Source of the DNA: Phallusia mammillata
Lineage: Eukaryota; Chordata; Ascidiacea; Phlebobranchia; Ascidiidae
Direction of reading: 5' to 3'
Assembly (NCBI GenBank): GCA_003260075.1
Contig: QLIY01000521.1
Location: 1-64,000, forward strand
DNA: 64,000 nucleotides
The stretch's first letter is position 1; every line of letters starts with the position of its first letter. The notes below the pieces were generated by a model. It made no database searches, was not told the origin of the DNA, and was given only the letters and a program-made list of their open reading frames with translations. A program made the position numbers and the translations under genes. Below, in pieces: positions 21,661-32,171 of this stretch.

Positions 21661-24132
21661 AGCGACCGTAACTTCAATCCCGATGTTGGTGGTAGCAGCA
21701 GTGATAATGTAAGTTTCGGTTTGTATGTCAGGAATATACCAACTGACCTTCAAGAAACTGGATTAAAGAACCTTTTTAGTGCATACGGAAATGTTCGTTT
21801 TGTCAAATTGCTCCCTCAAAAATATCCACAAGGTGGAGTGTCTGGGTTTGTACATTATGGCACACTCAGAGAGGCTGAGAAGGCAATAAAGTGTTTAAAC
21901 AACTTTAGCATTGGCAAATACTGTATAAAGGTTCAACATGCAAAGCCCAAACAGGAAAAACAAGCAGAAGTAAGCAAAAGTGATTATCTTTCGTTATTGA
22001 AAAAGTTGGAGATTGGACCCTTGATCGAAGCTGACTTGAACAGTTTAATTCAAAAAGTTGACAGTGGCTGCTTTAGGAATCCTTTGTTAAATAAATCCAA
22101 AGACAAACAGCAAAATGATGACATTGAGATTGTTGATGACCCAGACTCACCCCCAAAGCTAATTTCTATTGATAATGTTGCCACTGGTGAAGATTTCAGC
22201 CTTTCAAAACAAACCAATCTTGGCAGTGATACTTCTGAATTTAACACAGCTCTTATCCCAACCATTCAAGAACCTAATGCAGTTGCTATTGAAATGCCAT
22301 CTCGTACTGCAAGATACAAATGTGGCGATACAGTAAATCTTACTGTTGTTGATGTGAATCCAAATAAAGGGACTTTTGTCTGTCAGTTTGCTGCAGAAGA
22401 AGAGCAGCTAAAACTTAAATCTTTGCATGTACATCTTAATCAATACCAAAAGCATGGGAACAAGGAATCTGTAAATGAAATAAATGATGGTGTATTGTGT
22501 GCTACAGTGTACTCAGCAGATGGTGAATGGTATAGAGGCAGAATCAAGGGAGCAGTTAAAGAAAGAAAAGTTTCTGTTCAATTTATAGATTATGGAAATA
22601 TTGAAACAGTAGAAGTGGACCAGTTATGTCAACTGAACCCAGACTTTTGCAAGATGCCTGCATTCTCTATCAATTGTAAACTTTGGTGTGTTGGAAAATG
22701 GTCTGACAAAGTGACAGAATTTGCGTTACAGTTTCTCAAGCAGTGTGAGCTACATGTTGTTGTGCGTGTGCATGAGGTCATTGATGAAGTCATATTTGGA
22801 GATGTTCAGGCTAATGGAATTTCTTTAGTTGAACATCTTCAGCAAAAGGATCTTGTGTCATGTAACACCAACTCTCTTTCTCCAAATTCAATACCAAGAT
22901 CAGAAAACATGTTACACATCCAGATTCCAAATGAGGAGAATAGTTTCGATGTCAAATCTCCAAAGGAGCAGAGTGTACCAAAAGAATTGCCAAATTTGGT
23001 CCAGGAATCATTGCCAAAAGAAGATTTTAAGGTTGTTGTAACACATGTGAATTCGCCCAGTTCATTCTATTTTCAGGTTGTACAGCAAAACCAAACTGAG
23101 CTTAATAAGTTACAACAGTGGATGTCTGATGAAATCTTAACATTAAAGCTACAGTCCCTTCCCACTATTGGGACATTCTATGCTGCAAACTGTCCAAATG
23201 AAAACAGATGGATCAGAGTAATGGTATTAAATTGTCTTGGCCAGTTGGCAGTAAAAGTACTGAGTGTTGATTTTGGCAATATTGAGGTGATTTCAGTTAA
23301 TACTCTTCGCCAACTGCCTTTGCAATTTAGACATCTTCCAATACAAGCCTTTGAAGCTATGTTAAGTGGAGGCCAAAACAGAGAGGGCATTTGGTCAAAA
23401 GAGGCTTTGGGATATTTTAAGAGAATTGAAGGTTGTACATTCATGGCTACTGTAAAAGATGTGGTCAGTGAAAAGTATGAAGTGGCTCTTAAAACTGCAA
23501 CAAATAAAGATGTAAGAGAACAACTTCTGTCATTTGAATTAAAAGTTGTCTCAACAAATGCTTTCTGCTGTGGAATTCCACTAATCAAACCACCCCTTGA
23601 TGCTGATGTGGAAATCATTATCACAGAAGTAGAACAGGGTGGATTATTTTATTGTCAGATTGCTGATGGGAATATTGCTTTATTTGAGAACATTACCAAA
23701 GTTCTCAAACAACATTATGAAGAAAGCAGTGGAAGTAATGAAAACCTAGAACTTAAAGAAGACACCATGTATGCTGTTAAATCAGACAATGGACAGTGGT
23801 ACAGAGCAATGGTTGAACAAGCCAATGAAAATGGTCAGCTGGTTGTGCGTTACAGTGATTTTGGCAATATTGCCCAAGTTACAAGGGCTCAGATTTACCA
23901 GCTTCCAGAGAAATTTCATACTTTTCCAATACAGGCAATTAAATGTAAGCTTCAAGATGCAAAACCGACAGATGCCAACAAGTGGCATGGAGGCTTCGTA
24001 AAAGTGTGTAGAGCACTGGTAAAAACCCCAATCTCTGCAAGATTCATGGCCAATTGTAAAGATCACTACTCTGTTAAAGTCCCAAAGATGCTGAATAAGC
24101 TCATCACTGATAATATTGCTGAATACTGCTAA
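21628..24132 (+). CDS. RRM and triple-Tudor domain protein (TDRD family), intronless
   Basis: A single uninterrupted 834-codon frame. Residues ~31-105 form an RNA-recognition motif, with RNP2 LYVRNIP and RNP1 GFVHYG. Three extended Tudor domains follow, each with the signature W-[YI]-R then D-[YF]-G-N: WYRGRI...FIDYGN (about residue 305-335), RWIRVMV...VDFGN (about 525-555) and WYRAMV...YSDFGN (about 730-755). Proteins of this type bind dimethyl-arginine on PIWI proteins in germ granules and act in piRNA silencing; a role here is inferred from family. The RRM plus Tudor pairing recalls TDRD10, the Tudor number TDRD1. An upstream in-frame TTG at 21592 is not a plausible start. The lack of introns is unusual and hints at a retrocopy. 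Confidence 0.88.
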   Translation: MNHWNPQSEDFSDRNFNPDVGGSSSDNVSFGLYVRNIPTDLQETGLKNLFSAYGNVRFVKLLPQKYPQGGVSGFVHYGTLREAEKAIKCLNNFSIGKYCIKVQHAKPKQEKQAEVSKSDYLSLLKKLEIGPLIEADLNSLIQKVDSGCFRNPLLNKSKDKQQNDDIEIVDDPDSPPKLISIDNVATGEDFSLSKQTNLGSDTSEFNTALIPTIQEPNAVAIEMPSRTARYKCGDTVNLTVVDVNPNKGTFVCQFAAEEEQLKLKSLHVHLNQYQKHGNKESVNEINDGVLCATVYSADGEWYRGRIKGAVKERKVSVQFIDYGNIETVEVDQLCQLNPDFCKMPAFSINCKLWCVGKWSDKVTEFALQFLKQCELHVVVRVHEVIDEVIFGDVQANGISLVEHLQQKDLVSCNTNSLSPNSIPRSENMLHIQIPNEENSFDVKSPKEQSVPKELPNLVQESLPKEDFKVVVTHVNSPSSFYFQVVQQNQTELNKLQQWMSDEILTLKLQSLPTIGTFYAANCPNENRWIRVMVLNCLGQLAVKVLSVDFGNIEVISVNTLRQLPLQFRHLPIQAFEAMLSGGQNREGIWSKEALGYFKRIEGCTFMATVKDVVSEKYEVALKTATNKDVREQLLSFELKVVSTNAFCCGIPLIKPPLDADVEIIITEVEQGGLFYCQIADGNIALFENITKVLKQHYEESSGSNENLELKEDTMYAVKSDNGQWYRAMVEQANENGQLVVRYSDFGNIAQVTRAQIYQLPEKFHTFPIQAIKCKLQDAKPTDANKWHGGFVKVCRALVKTPISARFMANCKDHYSVKVPKMLNKLITDNIAEYC

Positions 24133-24974
24133 ATCATGATTGTATAGCTCTGTAAACAATTTCTTCAAATCAGCAAATCCTCCTTGTTTGAGAGTTCACC
24201 GAATCATGTTTTTTCATGTTCCATTTATTTGTTTTATGGTTTCAACTTGTTTAGCAATATCTGTGTTGATGTTTTGTTCAAATTCGTTTTTTTCATCATG
24301 TTCATTCATAAAGTCCTTGTAAATTTGAGTGGTCCTGTTACAAGCAGTTTTGATTGGATTACTTACATAGGTGAGAGATTATCAAACATAGCTGGTAGGG
24401 TTATCCAGATAATACTGTATTGCCCATACCTTAAAATTCAGTAAACCTGCTTTAGCCAGTACCTTCCAAAATCTTTTGTAAAAAGTCACTTGACACAGAC
24501 TTTTGACTTAGTAGCCAATGCTGAGGTCACCTTTGATCAAGTTGGAGTGATTTACTAGTGGACACTAAACAATGCTTTAGAATAGTAATGCACAACAACA
24601 CCCAAAAGTGGCTACAAGCAAAACACTTAGGATTTATTGTTGGGTAAAGAAATCAACTAACAGAAATATTTTTGGAATTTTTACAATGAATATTGCTTTG
24701 TATATGTACTCATGAAAAATATATCTGGTAATGGTATTGGATTAAAAACTGGATATCAGGCCAACCCTTATACCTGGTAGTATATAGAAATATAAAAAGC
24801 AGGTACAGTAATTTTATATATCAAGGAATTTTCCCAGACGTTTAATGGACTGAAAATCTCACAAAACTGATGTAGATCAATTTTGCATGCATGTATGACA
24901 CCATAGCAACAAATTTGACAATTGCAAGGACATTATATTAATATCTAAAGAAACACCGGAGGTAATAACCTATG

Positions 24975-25232
24975 AATACACTGTTGCTGCCAGGCATAAC
25001 GTATTAACAGAATTTTTAGCTCTTCCGGCAGTTTTTTATTGTAATATGCCAACGTTTCGATGTCCCATACGAAACACCTTCATCAGGGTAATGACATACA
25101 TTGCAAACACAAGTTATTATAAAGCGAAAAGGGCGGCGAAACACACACAAAAAAGGCGGTAGAAAAAACGCAGTGCGCACAATGGTCGTGTGATAACACC
25201 TGGCTCAATGGTGCAAAAGCGACCGAGACCGA
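24975..25232 (-). mobile_element. Truncated retroelement tail with target duplication and hammerhead-like core
   Basis: The insert is bounded by TAATAACCTATG at 24963-24974 and again at 25233-25244, a 12-bp target duplication typical of LINE or Penelope-like insertion. On the minus strand it reads CTGATGAAGGTGTTTCGT then GACATCGAAACGTTGG, and ends ATGCCTGGCAGCAACA. A second copy of the same tail, in plus orientation, lies at 40555-40690. CTGATGA plus CGAAAC is the hammerhead-type core seen in Penelope-like elements, but the first pair of stem II (A-C) is mismatched here. Confidence 0.6.
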
Positions 25233-25937
25233 TAATAACCTATGGATGTACATTTTGCCTTACCAGTGTTTGCAGTGGTATGAACTGAAAAATAGAGTCA
25301 CATAATAGTTCTGAGCAAAACCTTTTCATGAAATTTTATTTGTCAAAAAATGCAGAGTAAGAAAACCACTATAACAATTGACTTTAATTGAACTAAATGG
25401 ATGAAATAAATACAAACAGTTTTCCAGGATAATCACAGACAATTTGCAATTGGGCAGTGTTTCAAACATAAAAAATTGTGAAAGAAAAAAAGCAGAGCAA
25501 CGAAACATTACCACCGAATGGTACATAAAACTGGAATAGGACTATCTGCAACATTTAAAATTGGCAGGAAATGTATGACTAAGGTATATACACAGTTCTA
25601 ACCTCTAAAATCAAGTTGTTTAAAAATGCATAGTACAAGTACACCAGGTCTTCAGTCAAAATTTACTAAATTGTGCCAAATTTAACGGACACTTGAAAGT
25701 GAGCCTTTAACTTAGGTAAGGTTCCTGCACTATTTTCATGTATAAATTCCATGACTTTTCCAAAACACTCAAGAAAAACAACCCAAATTTTCACACCCTT
25801 AATCGAAAAAATCAAGCAATTCCCATAGTAAAACTCGAAAAGGTATGCAGCCAATTTACCATACTTGCAACGAATATACAAACATTACACAATTTGAAAT
25901 TCTAACTGGCATTTTCAGGGTAAAACAGGCGCCAAAT

Positions 25938-26003
<66 letters not shown>
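25938..26003. other. 66-base G run (probable assembly filler)
   Basis: An uninterrupted G run between the Tudor gene and SMS. I see no repeated sequence on its two sides. Its G polarity matches all other joints right of 17316. Confidence 0.6.
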
Positions 26004-26004
<1 letters not shown>

Positions 26005-26844
26005 ATGCCTTTAATCAAAACTTTTTCCTTAAAAATACAAATTGAAATTCCATAACCTTTCCAGATCTTCCATAACCGACCTGCTTAGGATACATTTTTG
26101 AAACATTCCATTACATGTTTACTTTGACACGATGAATATGCATTAATTCAAGGCAGTGTCACGAAATTAATTTTAAAATATTAGGTGAAATTTTAAAATA
26201 CATTTTTTCTATTCATTTTAAAATTCCTTGTCTATTAGACTTATTGGAACTAAAGAAGCAACAAATTCAATTGTGTCCAAACCAGTCGGTTATTTGCACT
26301 GCAAAAATCATTGAACAGGAAAGAGGTACTAAATTCTTGCAACATTTCCCATATAAAAGATAATCAAGATTATGTGCATTTAATAAGCAGCTTAGAGTCC
26401 CAATGCCTTTAACAGGGCTATGCAGTATCCTTTGTTTTCCGTAGTGTGTAAAACACCCATCTAAAGTCAAAGTGTTAGTTAAGAAATGTAACTTTTTTAT
26501 GCAGATACATAATTCAAACCATGCATTTGTTATAACTAAAGAATAGTTCAATTTACATATTTTCTAAACCTGGATGATCTGCACTGAGCCAATCAGGTCT
26601 GGGTATCTGAGATTAAATTACAGTGTTATAAGCAGGGTTGCCATACCATCCTTATTTCTAAGATTTGTCCTTATTTTAAATGGCAATGTCCCAGAAAAAT
26701 GTAAAAAATTATTTCTAAGAAATGTTTTTGACTTGAGTCCTTAATTTGTCTTGTTTTTACCACTAACAAGGAACAGATTTAGTGTAATGTCAGTCAAATC
26801 CCTGCCACAGGTGAAAGTAAACATAGACCTGAGCTGTCATGAGA

Positions 26845-27010
26845 TGAATATATTCATACTGGGATCGGCCCTGAAGAGTTGATGCAGACCGGCGATCACA
26901 GCATACTTATCTAAAAATCATGGAAAGCCAGGCCTAATAAAGACGTTATACCAAATTAGCCGGTCTCCCAAACATTCCCATATGGCAAGGGACAAGCTAG
27001 AAAAGTCTAG
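26845..27010 (-). repeat. SINE body, tRNA head missing
   Basis: The minus strand reads AGCTTGTCCCTTGCCATATG, then GGCTAATTTGGTATAACG, GATCGCCGGTCTGCATCAAC and CAGGGCCGATCCCAGTATGA. These blocks match, in order, the body of the tRNA-derived SINEs at 47690-47930 and 52564-52830. The tRNA-like head is absent, so the copy is 5' truncated. Confidence 0.65.
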
Positions 27011-27368
27011 CTTTTTTACTTTCCTTTTTTGTTAAAAGTGCATGGATTCAAGGGAGATAAAAATGAAATCAAGATAACAAGGGGACCCATAATAATACAC
27101 CCGTAGGAGCTTAGGCGGTAAACCAGCAAGGCATATTCAAGACTAAACGGACATGCAGTCAGTTACTGGAAAACCACAGGATTTGGTACATTAACTATTT
27201 GCCATTTAAAGGAAGGAAGCTGGCTTTAATTTACACACAGCTGTTATCTATATGCTATTTTCTCATGGTTTGTGAACAACTTCCCTTAGTTTCATTTACG
27301 ATGACAAAAATTTTGAACATAACCAAATGCATATGCAATGCAACCTTCATTTAAGCTGCTGGAACAAA

Positions 27369-30300
27369 CTACCAAATTGTAAAAGGATACAATTCCATGT
27401 AAGATGGAACGCCAACAGTTTCTTTGCTGAAGTTTACTGGAGTTTTCAAAGTTTTCAACACATCTTCATACATTTTCAGGTTTCTTATGTTCAATGAACC
27501 ATTGCCCTGAAAATAGGTAAATGCAACTGTTAAAGGCATATGCAGGCATAGGCGCTGGGTTGGCATTGGCAGGTGGCGTTGCTACCTTGGATTTGGAAAG
27601 CACAGTGGCGGGCACCATGGATATTTTGACATGTTTGTAGAGATATTGTACGAAACATTGAAAAAAGGAAAGAATCAGGGACGATTTCGCATTTAAACAA
27701 GCATGCTGATAAAAAGCTACAAAATTTGCCTTGACTGCAAAATTTTTGGGGTTAGTGCCTCTTTCATGACACAAAACACACAATTGTTTGCCAGGGATTG
27801 TTGGGTCATTAGTGTGTACAATACAAACGTGTTGTAATAAATGGTTATCTCAGGCAATACAAAGTAACAACAACATGGCGAAAAACTTTCTTAATGGTGC
27901 CAAACCCATGATAAACGCTACAGGCTACAGCACTGTGTTCCACATTAATATTATTTCTAACATTTTTTTAGTTTATGATTTTGACTATTGATGCATTCTG
28001 TAGGAAGTTTGTTGGGCTTTGAGTTTGAACTCTTATTGCATGTACTATGGATCATATTTTGTCTGCCACATTGCATTTTTGTAAAACTGGGTCCCTATGT
28101 ATACAGCAATCTAGTATTTGATTTACATCTTTTAAAAAATCCCTTGCATCCCTTGCACGCCGCATTTGGCAACCAAAGGCTTACGCCGAGGCTGCAGCCC
28201 CCAAGCAAAATTATCTGGCAAACAAAGCTTTTGAAAAACAGTACTTTTGGGGAAAAAATCTTTACTGGAAGGAACAAAGCTTATATTAGCTGTAATTTGT
28301 TAATGTTGATATATGTTTTTTTGTCATGCCCAACTAATAAATAAAAGTAATTATTCAAATTTTCCGTATTTTTTTATAATAGTGGCAAAACATAGCGAAA
28401 ATAGTGCCATAAAAACAGTAAAGGAAATGGAAACAAAATTAGAAAGCAACAGTCGCCATGACTTCGCTTATTTTGGTTGTGGCCTGCTGAAAGTGAAAGG
28501 TTTGCACTCTCTAAATAATTTCCTAGTCTTTAAAAATAAAACTGAATTTACTTCTTTCATCCACAGTTGTTAATAATCAAAATAAAACAAAATTCAAGAA
28601 TACAAGGACCACAGTTTCAAAACTATAGAAATATTCATGACAATACCTGTGTAAAATATTTGCCATCATCTTTAAGTACATCCAGTGACAGACTAAGTAT
28701 AAGTCTGAGAAAATCCCAGTGCGATCCGACTGGCTCCTTGCTAATGGGAATGGCTGTGAGGTCATTAATGACATAATCAAATTTGCGTCCAGCTTTTGTG
28801 AATTCCACTAAATGCTTCACACAGTCATCGACTATGATCTGTCAAAAGAAGCCAAAGCAACATAAATGGGATTTGTTTTTAAATACTTATCCAACAGGAC
28901 CATGTACTGGATAAGACAAGGTAACGTGTCTAAGGGTACTGTATATTTATGATGATATTTTTTTGTAATTTGAATGTCTACATTTGAATTTGGATGTAAA
29001 ATTTGAATTTTAATGTTACATTTGAACCTACTTAAATGCAGATTTTTACAATTTTGATGTTTTCAGCCTGATTTTATACATATTTAAATATCTCCATGTA
29101 AAATGCATTTAACTTTTATAAGCATCATTGGTGTCTGAATTGTGATGTATATTCTTGTTTGTGTGCTAAAATTGTGAGTTACCTTGTAGTTTTTTCCTTC
29201 TTCCTCATCCATAGAATCACCACAAATTCCTCGTAAATGGATTTTAGCTGCATCAATCACTACTCGGTCAATGTCGATCATTGTTATCATGCTTGGGCCC
29301 CTAAAAAATGTTTAAACATATATAAGAACATCTTTAATTAACAAAGAAATGTATATTTTGTCATCAATATATGTGGATAGGTACTGGCCTTAAAACAAAC
29401 TGAAATAATGGATAAAAACAAGAAGGCCTATAATAACGGATATATATATATGTGTTTGAAATCATGTACAAAATTTGGAATAAAACTTCTAAGTCAGTGG
29501 TTCTCAAACAGTTTTGTCCGGAAAATCACTAAATATGGTGTTCTGAATCAACACAGTTCAAACATATTTGCTAAACCCTTATATGGTAAAATAATAAATA
29601 CATTTTGAAAACTTACTTGTCACGTAAATAATTAAGTATTCCTCCATCCCCACCACCCAACACTAACACATCTTTTCCAGTGTAATCTTCTTTATTATCA
29701 CCTGTGATGGCCACCGTGTATGCAAGATCACTTTCTGCTAAATCTGTAAAAAAATATTTGTACTTTCCTCTTACTTAAAAACTGATGTTTTAACATGTTC
29801 CTAAGCATGCTTTTATCAAGGTAAAAATATTTTTGTGTAGTGTACAAATTAATTATACACACACAAAAATAAAAACTAATGTAAAAATTGGCAGCAAAGT
29901 TTATTATAAAGATCATGTCATAGGTATGAGTAATTTTTATTTTTATAAAGGGTCTCCACCTTTCGGCAGGCTAAGCACAGCTGAATAATGTAATTTGAAT
30001 AATAATATGTAACCTGAAAAATGCTTATGTATGGGGTCATCATTAAAATAATTATGACACAGTTTTAGCAAGAAGCAGACAAAATATTTGCACCATGTTG
30101 GTATTGATTTTTATCAATACTGCCCTTGTGTTTTTTTCTCATTTAAGTCTTAGGAATCAGTTCCTTACAATAAAAATTAATTAAACACTGGCCCACGTTT
30201 TAGCTTGGTTGCTTTAATCTTTGTTTTCAAAACACAGAATCTTACTGATGTCATTATCCAAAACCAGGCAGTTCCCAAACTGATTTGAGTGAAGAATTCG

Positions 30301-32171
30301 AACATTTTGATATGGTGAATCTTGATCAAATACTAATTCATCAAAGTCGTATTCCACCAAATACCCAGTAGAAAGTGTGTCATATGGGGTAAATGATCTG
30401 CCTCTTTTGATAGGCAGTAAACTAAAAACATTGTTTTAAAACATTAAATACCTCTGGAAGTAAGTGACTGCTGTTTTTTTTTTTGAAAAAAAATAAACAT
30501 CATATTTGTTTTGTTGAATTATAAATGTTGAATCCATAAACCAAATAAAAATGACAAACTGACTATCATGCACAAAACTAAAAATAAATTTCGTTAAAAG
30601 TGTGTGTTAAGTTGAATAGTAAATTTAACAGTTATTTCTTGAAAGCAACATCTTACAGTTTCAGTTGATCTTGTTTCATCTACATTTTATTGAAAAAACC
30701 TCAGAGTTTACAACTTACCTTTTAAACTCCATAGTTTTTCTTTGCTTTATGCTTTTAATTTCAAATATTTTGTTTCGTAACTCCTGGACAGTCTGTAACG
30801 CAAAGATTTCAATGGAATTAAAATGCTAGGATTTCAAACCGAAGGCCAAATTGTTAGCAGTAACCTCTTCATTAAACCATGTTTTTTCGCTAAATGCATG
30901 AACATCAATCGTTAATAAACCTTGGCCTGTTCCTTGTACCAAAATTGTGCTGCAAAAACATAAACAACTTAAAAATGAAAACAAAACAGGGTGCATATAA
31001 AATATACACACAGGATCGCTTGGTGCATTATTAACACAGCTTGGCGCATGGTTATTACACTTGGCGCACATTTATATCGCATGGTTCAACCTTTTATTGC
31101 TTGGTGCACCCCTATATCGCTTGGTACACATTTATACCACTTGATGCACCTTTATATCGCTAGGTAAAGGTGCATCTAGCATCCTACAGGTGCACCAAGC
31201 AAAATAAAGTTGCACCGAGCGATATAAAGGTGCACCAAGTAGAATAAAGGTGCACCAAGTGACATGAAGGTGCACCAAGCGATATAAAGGTGCACCAAGT
31301 GATATAAAGGTGCACCAAGCTGTGTTTTAATAATGCACCAAGCGATCCTGTATATTTTAGATGCACCGAACAAAACAGTTGAGATTCAGAAATTATGGCA
31401 CACTCATTTCTAAATCATAGTACACGAGGCCTATTAAGGGCGTTTTACCAAATCAGTCGATCACTTAGCATGCACCATATGGCAAGGCAGAAGCTACAAA
31501 AATCTAGCCTGTGATGGGATTCTAACCCCCAACATGAGCCTTTGATGAACTGGTGCTCAGCCAACTGAGCTAAACAGGCTCAGTGGTAAACTTGCCAAAG
31601 GTTGATCAAAATCACTGTCGCCTGCCTTGTATGCTACACATGTCAGCTTTGTAGTAGGAGTAGGCTAGATTGACCAGTATTACAAACAAAATATTTTTAC
31701 AAATCATAAAACTTAATCAGCAGGTGAACTGACCATAAAATGACAAAATATTTAAATATGGCTTAATAAAACTTATTTTTGAAAAAAAATGTAGATAAAA
31801 AAGCTTACCAGGAGGAATCCATTTGATAAAGCATAACAAATCCGCATTGTTTTGCATCTGATTTCTTTTCCGTAAGCACAGAAAGATTGTTGAAGTTGGA
31901 TTTCAATTGTTTGGACAAATCACAAAGGAAATTATCTGAATTTTTTTTATTAATAATTTTTAAAAATAGTTTGATTTTACAATACAAGTGTTCTTTAGTT
32001 CATGTATACATGCATTTATAAATCCATCAAATTTGTGACCAACTAACAGAAAACTTTGAATCAATGGTTTTGTTTACCTGCTTCAACCATTTAAAAATGT
32101 TTCTTACCGAGTTTAGAAGAATCATCCAACAATTCCTTGTCAAACCAAAATTCCAATAGTAAACTATCCAT
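27369..32171 (-). CDS. SMS: Spermine synthase
   Basis: Transfers an aminopropyl group from decarboxylated S-adenosylmethionine to spermidine, giving spermine. Nine exons join in frame to 366 residues, the same length as human SMS: 32108-32171, 31809-31935, 30865-30949, 30719-30792, 30246-30421, 29617-29743, 29183-29300, 28647-28838, 27369-27506. The N-terminal third (exons 1-4) is the diverged SpeD-like dimerisation domain. Then come [27 protein letters not shown], the cofactor-binding glycine loop [10 protein letters not shown], the acidic strand end [20 protein letters not shown] (catalytic Asp) and the C-terminal [13 protein letters not shown]. Exon 3's donor (GTTACT) is weak, so that boundary is the least sure. 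The gene starts head-to-head with the dynein light chain gene. Confidence 0.95.
30990..31368. mobile_element. Foldback element of ~20-bp subrepeats in an SMS intron
   Basis: The outer ends are GGTGCAT...AAATATAC and GTATATTTTAGATGCACC. Inside, each arm is a degenerate tandem array of TTGGTGCACCTTTATATCGC, in one orientation on the left and the reverse on the right, so the whole insert can fold into a long hairpin. Flush 10-bp duplications AACAAAACAG flank it (30980-30989 and 31369-31378). The same element occurs at 36316-36736. Confidence 0.8.
31425..31580 (-). repeat. tRNA-derived SINE
   Basis: The minus strand starts GAGCCTGTTTAGCTCAGTTG (tRNA-like A box) and has GGTTAGAATCCCATC (B box, one change) followed by the acceptor-like ACAGGCTAG. 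It continues with the family body TGCCTTGCCATATGG and GACTGATTTGGTAAAACGCC. It is one of five or more copies in the window and lies in an SMS intron. It is not a functional tRNA gene: the anticodon arm does not pair well. Confidence 0.7.

Larger units (their letters stand above)
24133..27368. other. Convergent intergenic region between the Tudor gene and SMS
   Basis: The two genes end towards each other here. Besides their 3' UTRs, the region holds a retroelement tail (24975-25232), a 66-G run (25938-26003) and a truncated SINE (26845-27010). I see no coding exon in it; the remaining frames are short and lack any recognisable domain. Confidence 0.6.

Noticed and set aside
30990-31368. CRISPR-like array
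   Set aside because: The ~20-bp units are contiguous without spacers, degenerate and inverted at the centre; this is an animal genome.
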